64,000 nucleotides of DNA from Glandiceps talaboti (GCF_964340395.1 NC_135552.1:8866994-8930993); one strand, 5' to 3'; shown: positions 41,195 to 54,540, counted from the first letter of the stretch. Made by a program: numbers and translations. The notes: a model not told the origin generated them from the letters alone.

Positions 41195-41860
41195 ACGTTC
41201 AAGAAAGTACAAAAGTACTCTGAAGCCACGCTAACTGTTCTGTTTCACAGCTACAAGGAGACCACATTCACATGGGCACAACAGTACTTTGAAGCCACAC
41301 TAATAAACTGTTCTGTTTCACAGCTACAAAGAAACCACATTCACATGGACACAACAATACTTTGAAGCCACATTAATAAACCGTTCTGTTTCACAGCTAC
41401 AAGGAGACCACATTCACATGGGCACAACAGTACTTTGAAGCCACACTAATAAACTGTTCTGTTTCACAGCTACAAGGAGACCACATTCACATGGGCACAA
41501 CAGTAATTTGAAGCCACACTTATAAACTGTTCTGTTTCAGTTACAAGCAGAACACATTCCACAATACCACAGCAGTACTTTGAAGCCACACTAATAAACT
41601 GTTCTGTTTCACAGCTACAAGGAGACTACATTCACATTGGGCACAAAAGTACTTTGAAGCCAGACTAATAAACTGTTATGTTTCTGTTACAAGCAGAACA
41701 CATTCCACAATAACACAGCAGCACTTTGAAGTGACACTAATAAACTGTTCTGTTTCACAGCTACAAGGAGAACACATTCACATGGACACAAGAATACTTT
41801 GAAGCCACACTAATAAACTATTTGGTCCACAGCTAAAAGGAGAATACATTCATGAAATCA
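41195..41860. repeat. ~72-bp minisatellite, about nine copies
   Basis: Unit: GTACTTTGAAGCCACACTAA, TAAACTGTTCTGTTTCACAG, CTACAAGGAGACCACATTCA, CATGGGCACAACA. Some units carry a variant (TTACAAGCAGAACACATTCC). Confidence 0.93.
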
Positions 41861-43349
41861 AACCAATTAATTATTGGATGCTTGACAGTTAAAGAAAGAA
41901 AACATTCACATAGGAACAAAAAAGTACTTTTCAGCCATATCAACAAATTATTTGTCTCAAACATAGGGAGCCAAACATTCATTAAGGCATGTATGTAAAT
42001 GAATGTCATGTGCCTTTAAAGGGTCATGGTCTGCTACTGGGAAGTATTTTCTCCATTTATGTTTCCTAATGAAAGGTTACCTATATTTTACCATTCACTA
42101 TCACTTGTCTCAAAACTAGCAGCCACTGGCAAACCTGCTACGGCATATACATGTACTGCTGTGATACTTTAGTCTAATGTATAAGTCTTAGAATAAAATG
42201 ACATCATTTTATTCATTTAGTATGAATACAGTATCACAGCAGTTAATATGGTGGGAGTTTTGCCAGTGATAAGTAGTCATTAAACAAGTGACAGTGAAGG
42301 GTAAAGTATACATTAACCTTTTATTTGGAAACGAAAATGGCAAAAAATACTTACAAGTTGCAGACCCCGTCCCTTCAAGTCAATAAATTGTTGTTTCATA
42401 GCTAGAGATACACTTTAAATAAGATCAACTTATTGTCTAATATATTGAACTCAAACATCTCCCTACCAAGAAACATGTCTGTCTGTATAGATATATATGT
42501 CCATCAAAATGATAAAAAATACATTTGCAGTAAATTTCATTAAAGATGATTAAAGTTTGTAGATGCCAAATCATAACTTACATCAGAAGATGTCAGTTTA
42601 TATATAAAACGATAGCCATATCATTAGTTTGACATAATCCCAAGGTCACAATAAATTTATCTTAAATTTGACAACTTGGCTACATTTTATTTTTATTCAG
42701 TAAAACTATATCAAGTTCATATTCCTTTGATCAGTTTAACTAAAGTACATGGCAAACACTAAACACCCAATCTTGGCTTATTGGATTATAAATCCAATTC
42801 TATACTGCCAACATCTTGCAAGGAACAACACTCGTGACAAGTCAAGATGTAGAAGTCAGATAATTGGAAAAAAAAAACTCTACATGTATATCTCTTAGCA
42901 TCTGATTGACTGAAATTTAATCAAGAGAAAGCCAAATCCGGGGGAAACATATCTTCGCCATGGCAACCAGCATCCTGTTTTTTTGCTTGATTACTATAGC
43001 CAATCTCCCACATCGTTAAACTTGTTATTATAATGCAAATGAATGTGTCGCAGGAGACCACACACATTTTTTATTTTGCTATTTTTAAACCGAGATGATG
43101 CCAAGATAATGCCATCATTTCAGATTTTCCCACATTCTTTATTTCTATCACTTGAAAGCAAGTTTAGAATATCATGAATATTTTCAGTATTTCTCATTTT
43201 ACTTCTAATCATTTATTCCTTTATAAATTTCTTGGATTTAATACCATATCACTTCCATCGTTCATTCAAATCCATTTCCTACTTATTATATCTTCATTTA
43301 TGTTGTATTTATTTATTCAAGCTGCACTAGCAGTCTTTGGAGTCTTATT
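41861..43349. other. Intronic, no gene seen
   Basis: At 42065-42290 ACCATTCACTATCACTTGTC and GACAAGTGATAGTGAATGGT-like pieces (CAAGTGACAGTGAAGGGTAA at 42285) face each other around GTATCACAGCAGT / ACTGCTGTGATAC, so a ~240-bp imperfect hairpin lies here. Confidence 0.55.
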
Positions 43350-43720
43350 TTTTCAACCAGATAACCAACATTATACCATGCATAAGCAGAACAACGTGTT
43401 TCAACATCACTGGTTCTGTTCTGTTCGATATATGTCAAAACGTTCAAAGCTACCATTACTTCCCATATTTTTCTTTGATATTATTGGCGCTGGTAAAATT
43501 ACGTTACTCTCCAATATTTTTCTTCATTCAGCTGGAAATACTCCTGACCTAAGGGTTGTTACTACTTGTTTAGTGACTGGTAGTGACAAGGCCACTCAGG
43601 TCACTCAATATTTTCCTTGGCTGAACGAAGAAAAATATTGGGGAATAACATTTAAATACATTCACTGGATATTGTTAAAATACCAATATTACAGTCACTG
43701 GTCAATTTTATCCACAAGTA
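43350..43720. mobile_element. Foldback repeat family, copy 3
   Basis: Core at 43511-43650: CCAATATTTTTCTTCATTCA, ATACTCCTGACCTAAGGG, spacer, CCACTCAGGTCACTCAATAT, CTGAACGAAGAAAAATATTG. A 184-codon plus-strand frame crosses it but has no homology and is repeat-derived. Confidence 0.8.
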
Positions 43721-45644
43721 TAATGTAGTACAAGAACAGTTGAAATCGTGATCACATGACAGTCACTTATTTTAAGGTATGGACCCAAAAATCTACTTGA
43801 TCAGACTTATTGTACCATTATTACAGTTACTTACAGTTACACAAATACATTTATCCGCAGATGATTCAATACCATTCAGTGTGTACAATATTACTAGTAT
43901 GTCAATTATGAATGCAGTTTCTAAAAAAGTTCCTGTTGCAGCTAGTGCAGCTTTAAGCAGTAAATGAATACAAAATGGTTTGAATCTTTGACAAGTTTCA
44001 TATATCAGTGATTTACAAGAACTTTGATATGAATACATCCATTTATTTTGCAACTGACATATCTAGTTATAAACGCCAGTCATTTCGTATTGATCTATCT
44101 TAATAATAATACTATGACTTTACATTACTTATCAACTGTAAAATTTGATTTATTAATATTTTATTTGAAACTTATTATGACATCTATTTAAGCAATTGTA
44201 CAAGTATTACTTCATTCAATTCATAAATATAATGATTTATATCTTCATGAGCTACTTCATTGTTAGTCATATAGAGATATTTACTGATTGTTTGATTTAT
44301 TCATTCTGTTGTTTATTTCTTCAAAACAAGTCAGAAATTCTGTTCATTTTGTACTCATTTACCACAGGAGAGCCAGTTTAAAACTCGTAGATGATATGAA
44401 TGTCTTAAAGATGGACTAGTTGTAACTGGAATGTTTTTTGTTTTTTTAGAACTAGTTTAATATAATAACTAAATCATAATATTGTACACCCTGCACTGTA
44501 TTGAATCAACTGTGAGGAAACATATTTCTGTAGCAGTTAATATAATATGGCACAATATATCCAATCAAATTGTTTTTTAGGTCCACACCTAAATATCAGC
44601 GCTCCAATGAAGAAACAATTTTTTATTTTACTACTTCACTGCATCAACTATGGGTAACTGACCACAAACAGATCCAATGTCCCTTTATAAGTATAAATAG
44701 ACAAATTTTTAGTAAATACATCTTTGGTGAAAAAAATGTCGCAGTTACACACACAGCTACTACTACATTTTGTAGCTCATGGTTAATATAGAAGACATAC
44801 TAATGGTAAAATGTATACGCTGTCAGAGGAGATATATAACTTGTGTTGAAAAGATGAAGGCATATTTGTGATATCACAATATTCCACTATTTGACAGATC
44901 CTAAAAACTATCCCAATGTTTTGTTCCACTGAATATTTACTTTGTACATGTATATTTAACTGTAACTATATACCCCTATTAATATCAAACACAGCATCCT
45001 TTCACACACTTCATATTAATCATAGTGTCACAACAATGGCACCTCTGATGGCACTTTTAATGCTTGACACGAATCCCAGCACTAAATATTTTCATCAATA
45101 ACTATACATTGTTACATTTCAAAAACACAATCAAGCCATATGGTAAACTGACACCCCATACTTAGGGCAAATAAAAAGACTACTTTATTGAATTTATTCG
45201 ATACAAATAAGTGGTTGGCCAGGAGAGGACACTAAAAAAGCCAATATGGTGAAAGAATTGTTGAGATACGTATTTTCATTCTGCATTTTAAAAACCGATT
45301 TTTGTACGATATATCGTGTAAAGGTCAAGTGTGTTACAAAGTAGAAATTGAATGCACGGCACAGTATCTCTGTAAATGAATACAAGTGTAGCCTATAGTC
45401 ATGTGGGTATTTTGGCTATTAGTATTACTCCTTTTCAGTATACTTAACCTACTAAGGCGAACGACACACTGTCACCAGTCCTTTGGGAGATACTTTTTTT
45501 ACGTCTCACAATCTTCAAATGTTTTGAGTTTAGTATTTATTGGTAGTTTTGTAAAAGGGAATGTCCTAATTTTTTTTTTTTAATTTGTCCCAGATTCTAG
45601 TAGTCTCCATGCGTTAATCTCCAACTACTAGTATTTCACGATCC
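43721..45644. other. Intronic, no gene; dispersed-repeat copy at 44450-44610
   Basis: 44450-44610 (CACCCTGCACTGTATTGAAT, CAATATATCCAATCAAATTG) is a diverged relative of 10945-11115. Nothing else is supported. Confidence 0.5.
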
Positions 45645-45722
45645 CTCACTCAGGTCAGTATTTCACTATCCCTTACTCAGGTCAGTATTTCACGATCCCT
45701 CACTCAGGTCAGTATTTCACAT
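45645..45722. repeat. 27-bp tandem repeat, three copies
   Basis: Unit CAGTATTTCAC followed by GATCCCTCACTCAGGT, with one CTATCCCTTACTC variant. Confidence 0.93.
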
Positions 45723-46706
45723 AATAGAGCACACTTGTGCGTTAAAACATATTAAATTGAGTAAAGAATGAAAAAAAGCACAGAGACTTGAGCAAGACTA
45801 GGCTCGAATGTGTATTCAAACCTGAAATACATGCAAATGATTGTCGAATATCCATTCTCCTCGTTGGTTCTAATCACGTGGTGACGTTACTGACATCTCA
45901 AAACAGGAACATTCTAAAACCAAATAATTTTCGCCAGCTTTCTGACCGCTGCATCATTGAAGAAAACAAAACTGTTAGCCTTATGCTAGGCATATTTTTG
46001 GAGGGAATGATTGCAAAAATTCCCACACAAGTTAAAACTAATACTAGGTTAACATAAATATTACGGAGAGGGAAATACATCATACACCTTTGGCATCCAC
46101 GTAATGTATGTACAATTTACAGTCAGGTATTATTTCATCAATATAAACCATGCATTACAGTTAAATAAATGAAAAACTAATGTCAACTAATATTTTTTTC
46201 CAATGAAAATTTCAACTCGTAGAGTCAAAATTAAGATTTCTTGGAAGCGAATCTCATATGTCTTTTAATTCCTTTTTTTTTTATTTATTATTGAAAATTT
46301 GTTGAATTACAAAAAAAAACCAGCTTAACTTTTCAACTAATTTCACACCTTTTATTTGAAAAGTACACTTTGTATATATATATTTCATTGTACAAGATTT
46401 CATTTCTGCACTCACCCTTTTATGTATGATAAAACGTATACACACATTGATATATTACATTACAAGCTATGTTGCCACACACACATTACAACAATCTCCA
46501 GTTGTACACGTGGGGTATTCATAACAATGAATGGAAACCAATCAATAAATTACTCATTCAACAATCAATCAATTCTTTGGTTGCTAAATATACATAATTA
46601 TACAGTCAAAATGACAGCCAACACAACAGAAGGTGATTGAACACAGGAAGTGATCTCACACGACCCCTGACCCTTGTATTATACATTTATACAAAGGTCA
46701 GGTCAC

Positions 46707-47755
46707 TAATTAAGCAATAAACCACCCCCTGGGGATGGTATACCAAGAGGTTTTGACCAGTGAACGAAATATATGCACGAGCGATAGCGAGTGCATATAT
46801 TGAGTTCACTGGTCAAAACCGAGTGGTATACCTTCCCCAGGGAGTGGTTTATCGCTATTATATTATACCAGTATATTGAAAATATCGGAAACAAGATAAG
46901 AACTAACGTTTTCTCGTTTCATATGCGCCTCTGTGTCTAATTTGCATAACAATACGCTGCTTTTCAAGACAGCTGATCTTGGCCTCAATGTGAACGTCGT
47001 GCAGCGACTGGATTTATTTATCTGCTCGTCGTTTCTAGGGATAATCTGTTCATTGATCGGCTCATTAAAAGTGCACAGTGATGAATAAACAACCTGTTTG
47101 ACTCAAGGTATAAACTTGAAGTGGTTTATTGAATACAGCGTGCTTCGATCGTTCCCGGCCGAATTGGCGACTCAGTGAAATGATAGACAGGTTGATATTT
47201 ACAATGTATTTATATTACTGGAAGTTACATCAGTAGATTTTCGGGTTTGAGGATTTCCCTCTCGGATTGATGACTGATAATCTAGGACAGGATCCCAGAC
47301 AAATTTCTATTTAGATTAATGGTAAGTCGGCCAGTGTAACCTCTTTCACTTGCTTCATTTTTATGACAGGACAGGGACAGCTCACCAATGTTTCCACTCC
47401 AGCCGCGCCGAGGCTGGGACGTGCATGCCTAGCGCCTTGACCTTAGTACATGTAGTAGGCGATGATTTGAACAAATACGCGATGACTGGGTTGCTTTCGA
47501 AATTTCCTTCATAATTTCTCATAAAATATTGTCTCATTGAGAGAAAATCCTCCTCTGACAATTCGAAGAGTTCACTATCAGTATCACGGCGGACTACAAC
47601 TCAACGCTCGTGCAGACGAACAAAATTTGGACGTGTGCCAGCAGTGCATTATCGTACCAGCAGTGCATTATCACTCGTTTTAGACGCGCTAGTTCGATGT
47701 CTAGACCAATCAGATCCCTCGATTTCCACCATCAATATACTGGTATAATATAATA
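46707..47755 (-). mobile_element. Composite ~1.05-kb element, copy 2 (inverted relative to copy 1)
   Basis: The same unit as 28525-29592 on the opposite strand: hairpin at about 46714-46855, then the 24-bp terminal repeat at 46856-46879 and its partner at 47732-47755. It is highly similar to copy 1 over its whole length. It keeps about 19 bp (GACGTTCACATTGAGGCC on the element strand) that copy 1 lacks, and itself lacks about 16 bp of the CpG-rich stretch present in copy 1 near 28860-28895. Flanks differ, consistent with independent insertion. Confidence 0.86.
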
Positions 47756-48929
47756 ATCCTTATTTCCTGTATACAATCTATAATAAATGAAATTATGTGT
47801 TATATATGTGTACTATTTATCTTTGTATTATATTACAATTTATCAATACTGTTTGATATCATGTAAATTTGTCACGTAAAAATCGTCTAGTAAGTATTTG
47901 TTTCATTACTACTGGCAATAAATAATCATTATCATTGCTTACTGCTGTTGTACTGTTCAAGTATTTCCATATATTTCTTTTCACCATACTTTTTGATATA
48001 TTTGCTTGTCTGTCAGTTTCACTTTTCATTTGTGACTGTATATCAAATTTGTAGCATTTACTTTTTGTCTACCTTTTCTCTTAGTGTATTGAGTTTCACT
48101 TTACCTACTTTTATCATTTTGTACAATTGTAGTGATGCTTGAGGGCCTCAATGGAAAGAAGTGTTTCATTTACTTTGGTACTGTAACACTTATTTTAGCT
48201 ACCCTGTGAATAAATGTGTTATTATTATTACTAAATTATGAAATTAAAAACTCATAAATTTCTAAATATATAAGCGTTCACATTCCTCCAATCCTACCCA
48301 ACCCTCGCCTCCTTCCAGGGCCTACATCTTTTTGCATATCCTGTTTAGAACAGAAAGTTTTGTGTGTCAAATTAAGGTATATAGCCTCAGGGAAACAATT
48401 TCCTATAAACATCTAAGTTAGTGAAACGTCTACAAATTTTGCCATCTTTTTCAGTCCTTGTAAAATCAAGAAAGACATTTAAGGGTCTATGTAACATCTT
48501 GCTTTTAAGGAAATTAAGTTTTTGTTTTCCCATCGAGTTAAGACAGTATTTGGCAGCCATATTGGATTCTACAACGGGTTACTTTTTAATATCATACTCT
48601 CTCTCTCTCTAGTGGTCTCTATTGTTAATTTTGGTAATCTTTGAATGCTTTTCCTGATTTTTAACTGCGGGTGGGATTGATTTTTCTTGAAAAATGTAAC
48701 AGAAAAAGTTCAATTTTCAAGGCATATACTACATTAAGGATATCAATAAATAACAATATCATTTTTTGAATGATAAACAAAAAAAAGATGTAACTTCTAT
48801 AAATCCTGCCAGATACTTCTCTGTGGACACAACATACCATGAATAGTAATAACTGTTCGGTTTCATTAATTAATACCATTTATCTAATAATTAACTCATC
48901 ACAAAAGTTACCAATTAGGCATTTATGCA
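47756..48929. other. Intronic, no gene; (CT)n at 48596-48611
   Basis: AT-rich. A short motif GGCAGCCATATTGGATT near 48550 also occurs near 11920 within a longer related context. Confidence 0.5.
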
Positions 48930-49130
48930 GAAAACACTTGGGGGGTATGTTTTGTAGAATAGTGTGAGATTGATGCCAGATATAAAGTCTGAACTAGAAC
49001 AAGTATACTAGATTAACACTTTAGGCATTTTCAAAAACAAAAAAACAAAAAAACACTTGGGGGTATGTTTTTCGAATATTGTGAGACTGATGTCGATAAA
49101 GTCTGAACTAAAAAAGTACGTAGATTTTTA
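48930..49130. repeat. ~120-bp local duplication
   Basis: AAACACTTGGGGGGTATGTT followed by GTGTGAGATTGATG-CAGATA-TAAAGTCTGAACTA occurs at about 48930-49000 and again at 49050-49115. Confidence 0.82.
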
Positions 49131-50450
49131 TAGTACAGGAAATATAGAAGTGAGTTATAATAAATTCAGTATAGCACGTAGGACCTCGTGACAATAAAAT
49201 AAGACATATTTATCAAATACTTAAAGAGCATTTATTAATATCTGAGTTTTAAAGTCTTAGTGATAAAAGAAAATAAATTAACTTGACTGAGTTATATGGA
49301 ATAATTAAAATAACATCGGGTTGTAGGAAATTAAGGAAATAATAAGTGTCAAATTTATCAGTCGAATACTTTTGAAATGGACACTAATTAATAAATGTTG
49401 TAAATTCCTATCATATGTCATAGAAAATGAAATTAAATGAATTAAATAAACTAAGATATATCTGAATTAAATACTAAAGGGCAGAAAAATTGAGATACAC
49501 ATAATTTATAAAAAGTTTTTAAAATGAAGACCAATTAATATCTATGTAGATATGTGATAGACAATAAGTACAAAATGGACATTTATCAAATAATGTGGGG
49601 TAGGAAATTGAGAAATAAACTGACAAAAATTATTAATACTGCATGTAAATTGTAAAATAGACATTCACAATTAATATCCATTTTATATATCACTTATCAT
49701 ATACGTGTTTTTAATGTAAATGAACTAGACGAGTTTATTTGATATGAAATAGGGTTGGAAATTGACAAATAAATTGTGACAAAATTTAGAAAAATTTTGA
49801 AATTGACAAAATCAAATATCTAAGTTTTATTATATGGATTTTAAATATGGGTTCGAAATTGAGCACATAAACTGTCACAAAATCTCTGAAAACTTTGAAG
49901 TAGACACCAATTAATATTCATGTTATATATCACTTATCATGTATGTGATAAAATAAAACAGGCGAGAGTTTATTTTTAATGTGAGATAGGAAATTGAGAA
50001 ATAAAAAAATGTATCAATACTATATAATACATCACTTATCAGATATGTGTCATTGTGTAATAAAAAAATAAATGAAACAGACAACCTACATGTATGTATC
50101 TTTTTAATATTATACAAAATATCAAAGATGTGTAATATGGTGGAAATAAACACTTTTTTTATCGAAATAATACAATTTGGTAATGTTATACTAATCAACA
50201 AATGAAAATAAAATAAAAACAGCTTTCAAATCAAAATACAGTGGTGTTATAATAATTGATAAAAAGAGAAAATAGAGATGTTCTTAAATAAAAATTATTA
50301 AATTTATTCAAGAATTATATAATAATTGAAGAGAAAACAGACAGCTTTTTTATTGAAATAATTTAAATCAATAATTTAGTAATTACCAATGGATGAAATA
50401 CAAAATTGAGACTGAAAAAAAAACCCTAAATGAGCTGCTTGGTTGAATAA
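49131..50450. repeat. Very AT-rich region with degenerate ~230-bp repeats
   Basis: Recurrent words: TTATATATCACTTATCAT (49683, 49922 and a variant at 50022), AGGAAATTGAGAAATAAA, ACCAATTAATATC. Too diverged to set unit borders. Confidence 0.55.
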
Positions 50451-50829
50451 AGAGACAAAAGATAAGGATATCATATTTTGTGTAAAAATCTATTGACTGT
50501 GTTAATTCACCATGTACCTACGTCACCAAAGTGATTTGAATTTCAATGAATGATGTGATGAATGGCAAGATAGCTTGTGGAGCAGGAAATGGATTTTATG
50601 GTCACTGTACAATGATGACCTGCGTAATATGGGATTACATGACCCAGCTCTGTATGTCATGACCTATGACCTCCACATTGACTATTTATTCGTAATGCTT
50701 TCGCATCCATTTTAAACAGGCATTCTACTTAGATGCTTCATCAATGAAGAAACATGACTGGATTTACAATATCACATTCAATTTCTTTTATTTGACTTTT
50801 CTGTTTATGCATATTAAGCCAAATTGTAT

Positions 50830-51300
50830 GTGATTGGTATGAACAGAAAATATGGAATTTACACCCTGGTTGGTTTGCGTCACGTCACGACTTGTGTCCA
50901 CATCACTGGTTATGCAGTGTTTGAAATAGGAGTCAAAATATAAAAAATGACCATTTTTTTTCTCCTATCTTTTCTTAAACTTGCACTAGTACAGCTATAT
51001 TATTTTCCAATATTTGTAATCATTCTGCCAGAAAATGTTTTAAATAAGGTTTTTGTTGTTTTATTTGACTTTGATTTGCAGTGACAAGGCCCCCTAAACT
51101 GAAGCTTTGTTGTTGATTACATTAAAAACCGCTACCTACATGTATACGTAGTTGGAGCTTGTGGTTTCATAAGCAAAAACAATGATAGACAGTTCAGCTT
51201 ACAAGGTCCCTTATTTCCCTCATATTTTGCTTGGTTGAACGAAGAAAAATATTGAGGAATAATATCTAATTGTCCTTCTATTTATACAGTATTAATATCA
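50830..51300. mobile_element. Foldback repeat family, copy 4 (loop enlarged)
   Basis: Left arm CCAATATTTGTAATCATTCT and right arm GAACGAAGAAAAATATTGAG are recognisable. The spacer between them is about 200 bp rather than about 60 bp. Confidence 0.68.
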
Positions 51301-51377
51301 AAATATCCTAAGGGAATTTCATACCAACATATATACACTAGCTGTTTTCCCTACATTTGTTCATAAAGGAACACAGA

Positions 51378-52155
51378 GATTGAGTCTGTATGATACGACA
51401 TTCGTGCCATGCTATCAGCTACCACTCACATCTGTACTTCTAGTCTGTATGATACGACATTCGTGCCATGCTATCAGCTACCACTCACATCTGTACTACT
51501 AGTCTGTATGATACGACATTCATACCACACTATCAGCTACCACTCACATCTGTACTACTAGTCTGTATGATACGACATTCATACCATGCTATCAGCTACC
51601 ACTCACATCTGTACTACTAGTCTGTATGATACGACATTCGTGCCATGCTATCAGCTACCACTCACATCTGTACTACTAGTCTGTAAGATATATATGACAT
51701 TCGTGCCATGCTATCAGCTACCACTCACATCTGTACTACTAGTCTGTAAGATACGACATTCATACCATGCTATCAGCTACCACTCACATCTGTACTACTA
51801 GTCTGTATGATACGACATTCATACCACACTATCAGCTACCACTCACATCTGTACTACTAGTCTGTAAGATACGACATTCGTGCCATGCTATCAGCTACCA
51901 CTCACATCTGTACTACTAGTCTGTAAGATACGACATTCATACCATGCTATCAGCTACCACTCACATCTGTACTACTAGTCTGTAAGATATATATGACATT
52001 CGTGCCATGCTATCAGCTACCACTCACATCTGTGCTACTTAGTCTGTATGATACGACATTCATGCCATGCTATCAGCTACCACTCACATCTGTACTACTA
52101 GTCTGTATGATACGACATTCATACCATGCTATCAGCTACCACTCACATCTGTACC
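51378..52155. repeat. 59-bp minisatellite, left part, about 13 copies
   Basis: Unit: AGTCTGTATGATACGACATT, CGTGCCATGCTATCAGCTAC, CACTCACATCTGTACTACT. Variants alternate TGATACGAC / AGATATATATGAC and CGTGCCATG / CATACCATG or CATACCACA. Open frames here are repeat artefacts. Confidence 0.95.
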
Positions 52156-54042
52156 AGCGTGCGAAATTAATGCCGGTCCTTCGGCCCGAGACCAACAGAT
52201 TTCCGTTCGGACCGACAGTTTTTCAGAATTACAACAACGTATCGGTCCTTATGACCGACTGAAATTTGGAGTAAATAATAACATTTATTCAAAGATATAT
52301 CCAATTTCACCTACACGAATCTGATCTTGTGTTACCTATTTTACTCTCGACATCATCTCGTTCAAGTTAAGCGACACAGAGCTAGCTCGCTACGTGTTGT
52401 TGTCAATGTTGATATGTCTACATATGACGTAGCATACAGCATTTACTTTATGAAATTATGTTAGCAAACACATGATTGACCGAATTTCTCCAATTATTTG
52501 TGTCTTGACTAATCAGAACGTCTTAGACATTCAGACCCATTTTACGCATTCAGCGCATGCGTCTTTTCCCACCATGATATATTAATTGTTGTAAAGTTTA
52601 CTGTTCTAAGTGTATGAAACTTTTAACGTGTTTGAGACAGTTCCACGTTGTATTTATAAAGTATGTGGCGATATTTAGAAGGCAGCAATGAACTTCCGAA
52701 GAAGAAGACGAATTTAAACAGACACTGTTTTTTAAAGGCTGGTATTAAAGCCGGTAAATGTTAGCGGGTTTCCCGATCAATTTACCGGAGTTCCCCATGT
52801 ATGTGGCCATGATCAAAACAAACTGACGGAAAACATATAAACTACTCTGAAAATGGCGTTTTAACTAATAAAGAAGGCAGGTACACTTCGTAAAATATCT
52901 TCAGTACGATTATAGTTTTTTTTGTAAAACAGTAAAAAAAATGCGTAGTCTGATTGATTTCAATTTGATTCATATGATAATGTATGTCCTGTCATGTTGT
53001 AATCAACGTATAAACTTAGAAATGTTGCATTTTTGTTGCCATTGTTGTATCTGGAAAATTACTGCATCGTGCCAAACACAGGTACATATAGTGGATGACA
53101 CATTACAGTACAGTTACCATATCACGCTCCCACGTCAAAAAAACTTGCATTGTAAGACATGTTTAGCCATAGTTCTCTTCATCATGGTCAGATTTCTTAC
53201 ACAAACAGTCGAGTCAGAGACGATAATCAATACACCACGGTAGGGTATACGGGTAGGGCTTTATGGGGGGGGGGGGGCTTCAGTACATATTTGAAGGAAG
53301 ACGAAACCGTTCCATGTCACTTTTGTGGATGGAAATTTAAATAAAGTGAATACACAGTTTTCAAGAGGGATAGTTATGCGACAAAACTTTTATTTCTGCC
53401 ATGATGAATTTGTGCGTCTACGTTCGCTAAGAGTTGGAAAGCTACATCAGCTGTTGCCACAGACGATGAATCTGACTTTGGATTATGTGATTCAGAATTT
53501 AGTGAATCGTACAGAGAGGAAGGAGAGGACTGTGATCTCTTAGAGATTGCAGATAATGTATATTTAATGATTCATTTTCACCCATATTATCTACAATCTA
53601 TGGATATGTATTTCTATGGTGTAATGAATACATTCAGTCTCAGACCACTTTAGTCTATAGGATCAGATTATGCGAGAATGAATATTCATAGTCTCTGGAT
53701 TCATAGTTACAAATGAAAATCTCTACTCATAGAGTCAAATATTTCTTGGTAGTGAATCAAAATTTACTTCCAAGTTATTTGTTGACTCTGTGAGTGGAAA
53801 TTTTATAAAATAATAGTGGATAGTGAACAATTCGTTGTACTCTCTTTTACTTTAGTATATCTAAAGATATGTTGTATCATATTAAAGTTCAAAATCATTT
53901 AATCTGTAAATGGAGGGTATATAAATATAGGTCGTGAACGTGAACTGCATTGAGTATGGACCAGCAGTTTTCCTTAAGGACCAGCAGCATTTGCTACATG
54001 TCGGTCCTTATGACCAGTAGTCATTTTCCCTTAAGTTCACAC
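52156..54042. mobile_element. ~1.9-kb insertion splitting the 59-bp minisatellite
   Basis: The array stops after CACATCTGTAC and resumes at TCTGTACTACTAGTCTG. The insert is less AT-rich in its first kilobase. It carries TCGGTCCTTATGACC near both ends (52237 and 54000, same orientation) and contains GCGCATGCG (52553) and AAAATGGCG (52851), which match NRF1 and YY1 motifs of metazoan promoters. Coding-like pieces are described separately. It could be a degraded DNA transposon or a retro-inserted gene. Confidence 0.68.
52663..52764 (+). CDS. Short ORF / possible first exon inside the insertion, product unknown
   Basis: An ATG-started frame of 33 codons reads MWRYLEGSNELPKKKTNLNR, continues HCFLKAGIKAG, and meets a GGTAAATG donor-like site at about 52753 just before its stop. 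It sits about 100 bp after the GCGCATGCG motif. A second coding-like frame at about 53410-53560 (plus strand) reads ATDDESDFGLCDSEFSESYR and is strongly acidic. I do not recognise either. They may be remnants of one gene in the inserted element. Confidence 0.32.
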   Translation: MWRYLEGSNELPKKKTNLNRHCFLKAGIKAGKC

Positions 54043-54540
54043 ACTGATCTGTACTACTAGTCTGTAAGATATATATGACATTCGTGCCATGCTATCAGCT
54101 ACCACTCACATCTGTACTACTAGTCTGTAAGATATATATGACATTCGTGCCATGCTATCAGCTACCACTCACATCTGTACTACTAGTCTGTAAGATACGA
54201 CATTCATGCCACACTATCAGCTACCACTCACATCTGTACTACTAGTCTGTAAGATATGACATTCATGCCATACTATCAGCTACCACTCACATCTGTACTA
54301 CTAGTCTGTATGATACGACATTCATGCCAAGCTAACAGCTACCACTCACATCTGTACTACTAGTCTGTAAGATACGACATTCATACCACACTATCAGCTA
54401 CCACTCACATCTGTACTACTAGTCTGTAAGATATGACATTCATACCATACTATCAGCTACCACTCACATCTGTACTTCTAGTCTATAAGATACGACATTC
54501 ATGCCATACTATCAGCTTCCATTCATATCTGTACTACTCT
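54043..54540. repeat. 59-bp minisatellite, right part, about 8 copies
   Basis: Same unit as 51378-52155, in the same orientation, with more divergent units at the right end. Confidence 0.95.

Noticed and set aside
43174-43728. 184-codon plus-strand open frame
   Set aside because: It crosses a foldback repeat copy, is AT-driven (Phe/Ile/Leu/Ser-rich), has no domain and no homologue among the other copies' frames.
51586-52324. Repetitive frames (FVPCYQLPLTSVLL repeats)
   Set aside because: By-product of the 59-bp minisatellite; the frame is broken by unit-length variation.
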